From Epiperipatus broadwayi (taxonomy: Eukaryota > Onychophora > Udeonychophora > Euonychophora > Peripatidae), in assembly GCA_028023455.1 (NCBI GenBank), contig JAQFVV010012535.1, positions 126,001 to 190,000 of the forward strand: 64,000 bases of DNA, in the 5' to 3' direction. The notes under the pieces are model-generated. The model saw only the letters and a program-made list of their open reading frames with translations. It had not been told where the DNA came from and did no database searches. Position numbers and translations under genes: made by a program. How positions within the stretch are numbered: the stretch's first letter is position 1; the number at the start of each line of letters is the position of its first letter. Below, piece by piece: positions 49,680 to 60,929 of the stretch.

Positions 49680-51660
49680 ATGAGTATCTATACATGGATC
49701 TACATGGCCCAGCTAGTGAGAAGCCAACCATCACCCAATGATCCCACCCCTGGGGCCCTGAAGCAAAGACTCAAATGCTTCAGCTGAATAGGTGGACAAG
49801 TCCAGCATTGCGCCAACCACCACAACAGGCAGAAAGATCCAAGGCTCAAGTCCATTGAATAATAAATTCTCGACCTGCAGCCGAGCCATGTCAAGACCAT
49901 TCCAGATGCCCCTGTTTCCCAATCAACAGTCCAAATGTGCAGGGACCACATTCAGTCTACCTGCCCAGAATTGGAAAGCCAATTAAGAAAAATACATAGC
50001 GAGCACAGATCTGCACTGCCTAAAACCAACCTATCAAGGGGGCACAGCAGCCAACCAGAGCAGGAATGGTGCTGAGACTTTGACCAGATACCCTCCCAGC
50101 AGGTTTTCCAGGTAGCGGCAATAATGGTCAACAGCCTGCACCAAAGAACCAGCCTCCTAACAACCGCCACTACCCCTGAGGAAGAAAAGAAGAGTGCAGA
50201 CCTATGCCCGGAAAATTATTGCAGCAAATCCTCCATCAAAGTTACAAAATTTGGAGGTGGCCCAAATCAGACCAACCACCTTACAAACTCTCTAATTTTA
50301 AAGTTAACCAAAGAAAAAAATGATTAGCTCAAATCAACACTGCCATAATAAACAAGCCATCAGGGGGTTGAAACAGCCTCCAAAGTCAGCTTCATTGTTG
50401 TTAACTCTTGATAGTGTCATATATTCTAAATACTAGTTCAACTCATCTGACTGCAAGGTTCTCCAGGGATTATGATCTAGCTTATATATTTCCATTTGGT
50501 TATTCCAATTATGAACAGTGATTAGCATTGTAGGATTCTTGCTTATTGTTTGGTTGTACAGTAGAGCTGAATGGCAGCAACCTGTTATAGTAACTAGTTT
50601 CTGTAACCATGTTGTGGACTTGGTTGTAGTAGGATCCCAACTGGGACTCTTGTATTGATCCTATTTGAATTCAGCTTATGTTAATTGAAATCTAGGTCTT
50701 GATTAGTAGTCAAGGTTTCAATTGTGCAGTGTAAAAGTTTGTAATCTTTGGATTATTCCTAATCATTGTTGGATTAAAGGAGTTGAGTGAATTGCAGCTT
50801 CAACATCTTTGTTTGGGTCTATACCATCATTTGAACTTGTTTTTATCTTTAAATCATTGTTTTTTGGATCATGAAACACTTCGTTCTAATTCTGTGTCAA
50901 TTTGAAAGTTTTGTATTCTTTTTGTGGTGCCCCAATTGCACTGGAAGTGGCCCAGTAACTTTGATCTAATCATCAGAAAAAATTAATTCTTGTGCAGCGA
51001 GATGGCTTAAAACATAATCTATAATGTTTGATTCTAAAATTGAGATCGAATTCATATTTAAAATAATTTTTCCCTCCTGCATTGTTCTACCGCATTCAGC
51101 CAAGATGATATCGTAACTTTTTTCTTATGAACGAATTAACGCTGGGATTTATTTTTTTTAATTTCCATAGGTTTATGATTACTTTTGTGTCTAGTTTGTT
51201 TCTTGGTCTCTTTCCTGTTTTTCCTGATTTGTTTGCAGCCGTAGAATCTTGCTATATCTGAAGCTATTGTGAAATTCTTGAGACTATCTTTATTAAGCTT
51301 TTTTTTTCCCCCAACGTTTTCAATAAAATTTGACCCGCCAACTATATCTCAATTAATCCTATCATTAAACTTAGGATTTCTAGTAACTTTTTATTTATTT
51401 ATTTGGTTTCATTTTAAAATCTTTTTCCTTAGTTTTATTCTTGCTCAAATGATTCTAAGATTTCCTTGTACTGGCTTTTGCCTTTTTTAATGGCAGCCAT
51501 TTGTATAGAATGATACGATTGATAATTTCAAATACTTTAGAGTGAAAACTGATTTCAAATTTCTTGTAAAGGTGATGAAATGATAAAACAAGTACTCACC
51601 TACATCTTGGCAAACTTTTTCCCCCATAAACTCAAACTTGAAAGCATAATGAGTCTCATT
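49680..51660 (-). repeat. unclassified dispersed repeat A, copy 2, opposite orientation
   Basis: Inverted relative to the copy at 42.2-44.2 kb. On the minus strand it has the splice-donor-like AGGTGAGTAC (51595-51586), CAAATGGCTGCCATT (about 51504-51490), the TACTGGGCCACTTCC block (about 50950) and the GC-rich end. Here the GC-rich part is longer and continues to about 49690, with sequence not present in copy 1. One minus-strand frame in that tail (49922-49731) contains LFNGLEPWIFLPVVVVGAML and reads like protein, but there is a stop just upstream and no family is recognised. The contrast of this GC-rich tail with the AT-rich surroundings is striking. Confidence 0.7.
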
Positions 51661-52074
51661 CTTCTAGAGCCAGTGAACAGTCAACTGCTCCATCTGGCAA
51701 CAGCAAAACATCCTGCTTCAGACCTTGTGCTGCTTGGATAAATTCATTTACTTACTAATTAACAGCTAATTTACAGTTAACAAAGTCCTGTATTATTATT
51801 TATATTTCCATGGACAGTGTCAGTTTCTTGTTTTTATTGTCTGTAAGAACTAAAAAGCCATGACACATTTTTCATAGGTACTTGATTAAGGCATACCTGG
51901 TAATCTTTTGCACTGTTTTCCACGTGAATGAATTCATTTTATATACTATTGAGTTATTGCTGTAGTTATTATTTCCTTCATATCCTACATTTTATTGCTA
52001 TCTAAATTTCAGTTGTTTTATATTGTAAAACATAGTACTTGAGGAGGTTGAATAATGAATAAACTTATAAAAAT

Positions 52075-52367
52075 GGATTGCCAATTCCTCTACAAGCTTT
52101 GTGATAAATGCTTAGCCAGAGCCAGAACTTAGAATATCTCTGTCAGGAACCCTCCCCAAACCCCTGACCATGGTTTCGTGCTTTGGCACTCCTCAGAGAG
52201 GTGTCAGGGTAGGTTCAGACACTAGACGAACCTACCCTGACACCTCTCTGAGGAGTGCCAAAGCACGAAACCATGGTCAGGAGTTTGGTGAGGGTTCCTG
52301 ACAGATATTCTAAGTGCTGGCTCTGGCTAAGCATTTATCACAAAGCTTGTAGAGGAATTGGCAATCC
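52075..52367. repeat. 293-bp GC-rich near-perfect palindrome (fold-back element)
   Basis: The arms at 52075-52216 and 52228-52367 are almost exact reverse complements, with an 11-base loop AGACACTAGAC. Landmarks are GGATTGCC at the left end, GGCAATCC at the right end, and GTGTCAGGGTAGGTTC against GAACCTACCCTGACAC beside the loop. A few mismatches exist (for example ACCCTCCCCAAACCCC against the right arm). Much richer in G+C than the flanks. An outer AATAATGA/TCATTATT pair lies just beyond, offset by 16 bp on the left. No coding potential; a MITE or fold-back transposon is the likely class. Confidence 0.9.
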
Positions 52368-52375
52368 TCATTATT

Positions 52376-54055
52376 TATAACTTACAAGCTTAAGAGATAG
52401 GGTCATGTGATCTATGACTCTTATTTTGACTATTTAAAAATGGATTGTTCAAACTAGATGGCAAGATAGGTTTTCAAATAAGTTTGGGTACAAATGATGC
52501 TAAATAAGGAATTCTCATTACAGATATATTAAAGGAACGATTACTATTCCTGATTTTTTTTTTATTATTTTAAATCGATAAAAAAATTTGAAGCTGCATA
52601 TTTTACAAAACAAAGGAATGATGGGTGTTAAAAGTAATTTTGAATGTTTATTTTAGTTTATATTATCTCTTTGCGAACATGAAAAAAACACATTTATTCA
52701 GAGTGGTGCAAAACTGCCATTTGTTACATGAATACATATTTTTGTTGTTTACATTTTTATTAAAGTGAGATATACCCACAATAGAATTAGATTAATTAAA
52801 GTATTTAACAAGAAATATCTTATGTTATCTTTATCTAAATTAAAGAAATAATATTTTTCTTATTAAGTTAATTAATAATAAAACATTTAGATTGTATATT
52901 GTTATTTTTATAAGAGATATGTCTGAATGTAAATTCATCAAGCCAGAGTGAAGGCTTACACATTTTATTATTTTATTTTACACACATATATATATATTTA
53001 AAAACTTTAGAATTATTTTTGTTACTTGTAGTTATAATTAATCGTATATTTATTGTGTAAATTTGTTTAATTAACTAGAATAAATTTGTTAATGTTTTTT
53101 TATAAAGAATCTCCTTGTCTTGTGTTATTATTGATCTCTTCATTTCCACAACATCTGGTTCACAAAATTTAAATAAAACATATAACATATCTGCATGTAA
53201 TAAATGATATAAATTTATTTAAAATATTATTGTTACTCAGAATAGGATACTTGAATGCATAATGATTATAATATTATTTTTTAATTATAATTATTTAAAA
53301 CTGATGCCATATAAATTGTGTATATTTTTCATATTTCCATTCTATTCAAATTACATTATATTTTGTATGCCACATAAGAAAATTTGATTTATATAATATT
53401 TATTGTCATTATTATATTTTATCTTGTTATTAAATATTAAATATAGGATATATTATTAATAAGATTAAGTGTATGGGCATATTATTATTATTACCACTAC
53501 TACTTTAGAGGGGTAGTTAAGTATGATGCAAAATTCCTAATCACGTTTAGCTACAGGATTTTAAATTAATTTGCTGATTTTATTTTATAGAACCTGAGAT
53601 TATATTTTAATAACAGAAATTAGAATTATTTAACATTACATTAAATTAGTTAATGTATTTCAAAGTCATAGGAATATTATAGATTTGTGTAACTGTATGA
53701 ATTTAGGGGATAATATTTCTGTGCCATTGAGGGTATGTCTTTATGGAGGTATTCTCAATGTTTACCAACTGTTATATCTTTGGTAAATGTCTCATGATTA
53801 TTGTCTATTATTTATTATTCAATTGAACCATATATTGATAATTATTGAATTTGACCTAGTCTAATGATAGAAAGTTATATTAAGATATTATTAGTATTTA
53901 TTTATTATTTTATTAAGTGAGAGTGAGCTGGAGAGTTATTATCAAATATTATACATTTCTTAAGTATCAATTAACAAGGATACAATATATATATATATAT
54001 ATATATATATAGGATACAATATATATATATAAAATGTCCGTTAATTAAAACAAAA
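52376..54055. other. AT-rich non-coding stretch
   Basis: Nothing recognised until a pair of (TA)n tracts at 53985-54010 and 54019-54030 joined by a repeated GGATACAATAT. Confidence 0.55.
53985..54030. repeat. (TA)n microsatellites
   Basis: Two AT dinucleotide runs separated by AGGATACA. Confidence 0.9.
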
Positions 54056-54206
54056 TTGTAATTATAATTGAAATAATAAATTTAATGGTTTACAAACTAT
54101 TATAAACAATCCTTAAATCCACAGAAGTACTTTCAGTTAATTTCTTAAACCTGCCTCAACCACCATTAAATTAAAAATAAAACAAACAAAGCGGAAGTAA
54201 AAATCA

Positions 54207-54632
54207 TCAATTCAAAACCCATGAATCTCGTATTTTAATGTTAGCTGCTTGTCTATTTATTAAATGCATTTTATTCCTATTTATAAAAATTGCTTCTTTA
54301 ATTTTTATTTTATTATGGTTTCTTTCTTCATGAAGAATTTTCACATTTTTAAAATCAAATCTAAATTTATATTTACAAGTTTTTTCATGATCAAAGAAAA
54401 CCGAAGGAGACATTAAATCACCATTATTTTTACATTTTACATGCTTATATAACAATTCATGCTCCCTCAATCTCTTCTCAATACTGCACCTAGATTCACC
54501 TATATATGGTAGCATACAATCACAAAATATTTGATATATGACATTACTTTTCTGCTTGACAGATATGACATCCTTAGAATTATTGACTAATTTATTAATA
54601 TTGTTTGGAACGTAGAATGAAACATTAAACAC
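54207..54632 (-). CDS. Penelope-like GIY-YIG endonuclease domain, left inverted copy (141 codons)
   Basis: Open frame starting at an ATG near the centre of the inverted repeat. Residues about 30-50 read SNVIYQIFCDCMLPYIGES, the V-x-Y and Y-I-G strands of a GIY-YIG nuclease. RLREHE (about 53-58) supplies the conserved Arg; FFDHEKTC and FKNVKILHEERNHN follow. IKEAIFINR (about 111-119) supplies the catalytic Glu. In PLEs this domain nicks target DNA and lies after the reverse transcriptase, which is missing here. The domain appears nearly complete and, unlike the other relics here, has no internal stop. It may be a recent 5'-truncated insertion rather than a gene in use. No promoter was recognised. 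Confidence 0.75.
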   Translation of the reverse strand: MFNVSFYVPNNINKLVNNSKDVISVKQKSNVIYQIFCDCMLPYIGESRCSIEKRLREHELLYKHVKCKNNGDLMSPSVFFDHEKTCKYKFRFDFKNVKILHEERNHNKIKIKEAIFINRNKMHLINRQAANIKIRDSWVLN

Positions 54633-54650
54633 ATTTTTATATATAAGAAT

Positions 54651-55076
54651 GTGTTTAATGTTTTATTCTATGTTCCAAACAATATTAATAAATTAGTCAA
54701 TAATTCTAAGGATGTCATACCTGTCAAGCAGAAAAGTAATGTCATATATAAAATTTTTTGTGATTGTATGTTATCATATATAGCTGAATCTAGGTGCAGT
54801 ATTGAGAAGAGATTGAGGGAGCATGAATTGTTATATAAGCGTGTAAAAAGTAAAAATAACAGTGATTTAATGTCTCCTTCAGTTTTCTTTGATCATGAAA
54901 AAATATGTAAATATAAATTTAGATTTGATTTTGAAAATGTGAAAATTCTTTATGAAGAGAGAAACCATAATAAAAGAAAAATTAAAGAGGCAATTTTTAT
55001 AAATAGGAATAAAATGCATTTAATAAGTAGACAAACTGCTAACATTAAAATACGAGATTCGTGGGATTTGAATTGA
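54651..55076 (+). CDS. Penelope-like GIY-YIG endonuclease domain, right inverted copy (141 codons)
   Basis: Mirror copy of the left ORF with the same length and start. By eye about 15 of 141 residues differ. Most notably, the Y-I-G motif is YIA here, which should weaken the active site. RLREHE and IKEAIFINR are kept. It also ends in a stop shortly before the shared 3' sequence. Both copies stayed open although they have diverged by about a tenth at protein level, so either the insertions are young from diverged masters or the reading frame has been under some constraint. Confidence 0.7.
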   Translation: MFNVLFYVPNNINKLVNNSKDVIPVKQKSNVIYKIFCDCMLSYIAESRCSIEKRLREHELLYKRVKSKNNSDLMSPSVFFDHEKICKYKFRFDFENVKILYEERNHNKRKIKEAIFINRNKMHLISRQTANIKIRDSWDLN

Positions 55077-55231
55077 TGATGTTTACTTCCGCTTTGTTTG
55101 TTTTATTTTTAATTTAATGGCGGTTGAGGCAGGTTTAAGAAATTAACCGAAAGTACTTTGTAGATTTAAGGATTGTTTATAATAGTTTGTAACCGTTAAA
55201 TTTATTATTTCAATTATAATTATATATATAT

Positions 55232-55273
55232 AAACATAAATAATTAACAGTATACTGTTAATTATTTATGTTT
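55232..55273. repeat. 42-bp perfect palindrome
   Basis: AAACATAAATAATTAACAGT meets its exact reverse complement with no spacer. Part of the motif (TTAATTATTTATGTTTTTAT) is repeated just downstream at about 55278-55300. It lies directly after the right PLE arm. Confidence 0.95.
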
Positions 55274-55336
55274 TTATAATTAATTATTTATGTTTTTATA
55301 TATAATATTTTTTATAATGGGTATTTTAAGCATATT

Positions 55337-55510
55337 GAAATGAGAGCGTGAAGGTGTTAAACAATCACTTTAAATTACATTTGTTATGTTTGAACGAATG
55401 ACGCCTGCGGAATCTTTACAATTTATGGCACGTCATCTTTAGTTGAAATTAAACATATATAATGAGATATTATTTAAAGTGATTGCTTAACACCTGCATG
55501 CTCTCATTTC
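55337..55510. repeat. MITE-like element with 39-bp terminal inverted repeats
   Basis: GAAATGAGAGCGTGAAGGTG and the rest of the left arm (to 55375) pairs with 55472-55510, with three or four mismatches, around a 96-bp centre. Sequence after it (55480-55640) has a diverged relative at 59365-59530, including ACTATATCTTGT, so this is part of a dispersed family. Confidence 0.7.
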
Positions 55511-56732
55511 CATACACTTAAGATTTACTCATACATAAATGTTTGGGTTGAAAGAATGGGTGATTCATTCCATTCTTTCTAAAATACTATATCTTGTGTC
55601 CGGAAAAAAGTGAGAGTATTAATTTATAATTTATCTTTAAAGTGCATGTGCATTGGCTTAATCGCTAATATCACTATTACAGTATTAAAACATAGCGCTA
55701 TATAAACTAATATCTTATTATATAATGGGTATATCATATATATATACCATTGATGTCCTGAACAGCAGTGTGTTTCATGTTGATGCGTCATTTTTAATGG
55801 CATGAATGTAAATATGTAAATAAAATTTTGATCTGATGATAAATATTGAAGCTAACATATGTAAATAATTATATAAGGTTGTAACACTTTTGTAATAATA
55901 TATTTAGTGAGATTAATGTTGCTTCTCTTGTCCTGCCAGAAATTTAGCTATCAGCACTCAAACTTCGTCATTAACTAGTTCTGTGTTGATTTCATTTATA
56001 ATTTGTTAAATTCATTGTTGGCGCATAAAGGCAGTTATTTAAAAAAATCAGGTTGATTTATCTTTATTAATAATTAAATACATATGATTTACCAGCCTTG
56101 TCAACATTTAGATTCCTAAATGAATCAGGTTTGCCCCTTCATCATAGATTTATAAATCTTTCCGGTTTACTAACATATTATTTGAATATAATTCTCACGA
56201 ATTATATTTATATGACATGTAAATAAAGACATAAAACTTGTATTTCAAACTACCGAACTTATCATGATAGTTTTAATTTTATAATAATAATATTTAATTA
56301 GAGAGAATTTAAACCCAGAGTTTCAAGCTTAAGTATATATACTATACTTCTTTTTAAATAATAATAATAATAATAATAACATTTCATAGTAATAAAAACA
56401 TTCATAAAATAATGTTAATTAGTAACTTGACTCTCTAGTAAAAATAAAATAAAATATGCACATATTCATTTGTATAAGCTTATATACAAAGATGTATTTT
56501 AATCAGATCTAATAAATCCAATCCAATATTTATTTTACTTATTAAAAAATAATATCATAATTAATTACATTTAAATTAATAAGGAATTTAACGCACATGT
56601 TGTTATATTTATCTTGCATAGCGCGAATATCACCGGCTTGTAACTAATGCATTAATAAAGTAAATATGACATGAAAATTACTATCATTAAATATTTAATA
56701 ACAAAAATACAAAATCACTTATATACACACTA
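55511..56732. other. AT-rich stretch, mostly unclassified
   Basis: Apart from the 55511-55640 part shared with 59.4 kb and a short (AAT)n run at 56358, nothing was recognised. Confidence 0.5.
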
Positions 56733-57412
56733 CAAGGCATTATAGGATTTTATTTATTTATTTACTGTTTTGAATGTCTTTGCCCACATCAATTGTATAT
56801 AATGTAACGAGAAGAAAGAATTGTATATACCTAGTAAATTCTCTCTTGTTCAAGTTGATAATAAGATAATCATGTCACTTTTTTGGGCAATCAAATGTAA
56901 TGAAAAAAGAAATAAATTATATTTGCATAACTATATACTCTGCAAATTTTTAATTGAGTGTAGATAAATAGTGTGGGATGCTTATAAGAACTACCAATAA
57001 ATCTGGCTGACCGTAAGAATCAATGTAACATTATAGATTTTTTTTATATTTACGGTTTTGAATGTCTGTGCGTACATCAGTTTATATATTGTAACGAGAG
57101 GAAAGAGAGTTATATATCAAGCAAATTATCTCTTATTCAAATTGATAGTACGATAGCCATGTCACTTTTTGGGCAATCAAATGTAAAGAGAAAAATAAAT
57201 AAATAATATGTGCATAACTATATACTCTGCAAATTCCAAATTCAGTATAGTTAAATAGTGTGGGCTGTTTATAAGAAGTATCAATACAGATCGCAAGTCT
57301 TAAGAATTAATGTAACATTATAGATTTTTGTTTTAAATTTACGATTTTGAATGTCTGTGCGCATATCAGTTGTATGTACTGTAACGGGAAAAAAGAAGGG
57401 CTATACATCAAT
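56733..57412 (+). repeat. tandem repeat with unit of about 288 bp, about 2.3 copies
   Basis: The units begin near 56733, 57024 and 57312. Each contains ACATTATAGATTTT-type sequence, TTTTGAATGTCTGTGC, GTAACGAG, ATGTCACTTTTTGGGCAATC and GCATAACTATATACTCTGCA. The first copy is the most diverged and the third is partial. No open frame. A local satellite fragment or segmental duplication. Confidence 0.9.
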
Positions 57413-59245
57413 AAACCTGACAGGCCATAAGCCTTATGGTTTCATTTTCCCATTTAATAATTTATCAAATGCAAATAGATAAAGTAAATATATTTAATCC
57501 TCTCGCTAACTTCAACACCATATTAATATTTAAGCATGGGATAACATATTTGGCTTAATGTACTCTGAATTAGTGAGACTTTGTCAAAAATATTATTTCT
57601 GAGTATTGGCTACATTTTTAAATACATTGCTTAATCAAAGTGTTGAGGGAAAAATATATATATTTTTTTCCTTTTTTTTTTTACTTTTTTACCCATGGTT
57701 TAGTCATTAAAACTAATGTCACCTTCTGATGAATGGTTATCCTCCAGATCTTAGTCTGAAACCTTCAACATCCCCCCCCCCATTATAATTACAAGTTCTA
57801 GTTTACAGAAAGCATAAGCAGTGAAAATTATGTCAGATACATTACATATCTTACTTAACTGAACATGAAACAAATATTTAGTTATGCAATAATTAGATTA
57901 ATTATTTAATAACATATCTATTAAACTAAATAATATAAATAATGAAAGACAGCAACACAAATGCATCATGGTCATAGATATACCTACTATGGAGTTTGAA
58001 CTAGTACATGCGTCAGGTAAATTTATGGCATATAAATTATTTATTTACTATTACTATTTTTTACTATCTCCCAATAGTGCAAAATTACTATTTATAGACT
58101 GATAGTCCTAATAATATTAACCAGATAAATTAAATACAGCTACTACAGCATAAACAATACAAGAAATATTTTGGTTTTTTTCCTCCTGTGATAGAAAACA
58201 ATAAAACTTCTTTCTCTAATTACAATAAATAGGGGGGGGGGGAATAAAAATTATATTGGACAAATAAAAAAAGTACATGTGCCTGTTTAAAAAAAAATTA
58301 TTTACAAATATCTAACATTCCTGTTAATAATTTATTAAATGAAAATATATTAAATTATTTTACTGATGTTATATGTTTTAATACACATATGTGTACTTTT
58401 AGGTAAATTAGTTGATTTTTTTTTTCTTGGCTTTATAACTTCATTATGACTTTCCAATTTCAATTGTTTTTCACAATATAATCATCTTGAAATTGATTTA
58501 AGCATTAATTAATTAGAAGCTTGTTTGAAGTTTTTCGGTAGATACAAGTCTTATTTTATAACTGATAATACTCAGATAGTAATATCATCTCTGAGACTGG
58601 TCAATCTATTCATTAGCATAACAGGTACTAAGTTATATTTAAAACTGTTAGGTTTAGGCAAGCCATCCTCTCAGTAATAGATGATAAGCCAATGCATTCT
58701 TGGTAGTTCTTAGAATTAGAATATCTTGAAACCTCTATAAGCATAAATTTGATCTTTTATCATTACAACAAAGTAACAGTTTAACAAAGCAAAACTCTCT
58801 CCATACAATTATGTGCTAGTATGAGATGGTGATCATGTGATGTTTAGTGGTTTAAAGTAACAGTTTATTAGTAAGTTATGGTTAACTCCTTCCACTTTTT
58901 TTAATAAAAGACCCAGTAGCAGTTTAAGCCATGCTTGCAATATTTAATTTTACAGTTACATCTTTATTCTATGTCATATTTTGATAATCCTTATATTATT
59001 TATTATAAATATAAATTTAGAAATAAAACACATTCTAAATGATGCATGAACTTTGCAAAATAAAAAAAGAAGGGTCTAAAATAAGTGCATATGTAATGAT
59101 AACAATGGCTCTTTTTATTTTGGATCATAACCTTTACCTATGCTTAAAAGTTATTGACTAAAATATTTATTTGAATTCCATTTTAAAATAAAACATTTTA
59201 ATTGAGACATCATAAAACAAAAATATGGTTTAAAATTAGAATTAC
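57413..59245. other. AT-rich stretch without recognised genes
   Basis: Contains a C-run (about 57771-57781) and a G-run (about 58230-58241), otherwise nothing I can identify. Confidence 0.55.
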
Positions 59246-59249
59246 ACTT

Positions 59250-59286
59250 ATCATCATCATCATCATTATTATTATTATTATTATTA
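59250..59286. repeat. (TCA)n then (TTA)n microsatellite
   Basis: Adjacent trinucleotide runs, the same compound type as at 60224. Confidence 0.95.
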
Positions 59287-59364
59287 CATATGATTAAATT
59301 TCAGTTGGAATGACGTTTAGTAAATTCTAGACAATTTCACCGATGTCATTCATTCAGACATTGT

Positions 59365-59575
59365 ATATAGTAATTTAAAGTGACTGTTCCATCTTCACGC
59401 TTTCTTTGCCAGTACTTCAGATTTGCTCATGTATAAGCATTTGAGTTGTAGGAATAAGTGACTCATTTTATTCCTGCATAAATACTATATCTTGTATTGG
59501 AGAGAAAGTATTCATTTATTATTATTAACACTCGCAAAAGCGTATGCACATTTAGCTTCAAAGGCTGATATTTGA
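59365..59575 (+). repeat. dispersed repeat fragment related to 55480-55640
   Basis: Shares AATTTAAAGTGA, GATTTGCTCATGTATAAGCA-type and ACTATATCTTGT blocks with the sequence beside the MITE-like element at 55.3-55.6 kb. It ends at the giant microsatellite. Confidence 0.5.
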
Positions 59576-59578
59576 ATG

Positions 59579-60030
<452 letters not shown>

Positions 60031-60223
60031 GGCAACTAATACTTAGTGAACAATACCACACAACAGTATACACAATCCAAACAACAATATTTAGCTGCTC
60101 AGGAATTATCAGTAACAATATGTATGCATCCTAAGCCTTTTAAATTATTTATTTCATCAACCCCTGCATAAATGTAAACCATCCCTATTGAAATATGAAA
60201 CCAATATTATTATTATCATAACT

Positions 60224-60242
60224 ATCATCATCATCATCATCA

Positions 60243-60305
<63 letters not shown>
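60224..60305. repeat. (ATC)n then (ATT)n microsatellite
   Basis: Compound trinucleotide repeat, uninterrupted in each part. Confidence 0.97.
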
Positions 60306-60925
60306 GTTTAATAAAAATATCTTCATGGATATTTATAAAAGGATTTCTTTATAGCAAATAATCAAAACTTCTAGATTACTATAATTACTGTTTTTACATC
60401 TTGTCTTCTTAAAAGCAAACATTTTCAAATAAAATTTAATGGTATTCATATATTTTGTTGGTTTAAAATATTTTACTAATATGTTGCATAAATAAGCTTA
60501 AATATGTAAATAAATTATTGCAACTTACAATTTTTCTTTCCAAAATACTAAGAGGAAAAACCCATTCTCAAAAGTCTGAGGCTAAATAAGCTACTAATCA
60601 ATGATCTTGTCAGTCTTTTACTATTATTATACAATCAATCAGGGAATTGTCAGTTACTTATGAATTTGGAAATTTGTATGATATCTAAATAATACTGACA
60701 GCTTCAGATTTTTTTAAATTAATAACTTTAGTTTCAATTTTTACCACAAAAAGTGAACTAACAAACTAACATCTGTATAATAGAAAAATAGTGCAGAAAA
60801 TTCAAAACAATAGCAGCACTATCACAATACCTCAAAATGAATAATTTAATTGTGACTGTTGCTGAAATTCTTATTTACTTTCCAACTTCATTCAGCAGAT
60901 AGTTAGAATTACAGGCTACAGTTTA
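60306..60925. other. AT-rich spacer before the gypsy relic
   Basis: No reverse transcriptase motif or LTR was recognised upstream of the RNase H remnant. Confidence 0.5.
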
Positions 60926-60929
60926 ATGA

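Larger units (their letters stand above)
54056..55222. mobile_element. head-to-head inverted pair of Penelope-like element 3' ends
   Basis: Two arms of about 580 bp meet at about 54640 with only a few bases between them. The arms match from the centre (CATTAAACACATTTTTA against AAGAATGTGTTTAATG) to the outer ends (CAATTATAATT on each). Each arm holds the endonuclease end of a PLE plus about 140 bp of 3' sequence (GCGGAAGTAAA-type, CCTGCCTCAACC). The truncated 5' ends face each other and the 3' ends point outward. AT-rich simple sequence flanks both sides. Confidence 0.9.

Noticed and set aside
56733-57412. Repeat array as a CRISPR-like array
   Set aside because: Units are about 288 bp, diverged and without repeat-spacer alternation, and the DNA is from a eukaryote.
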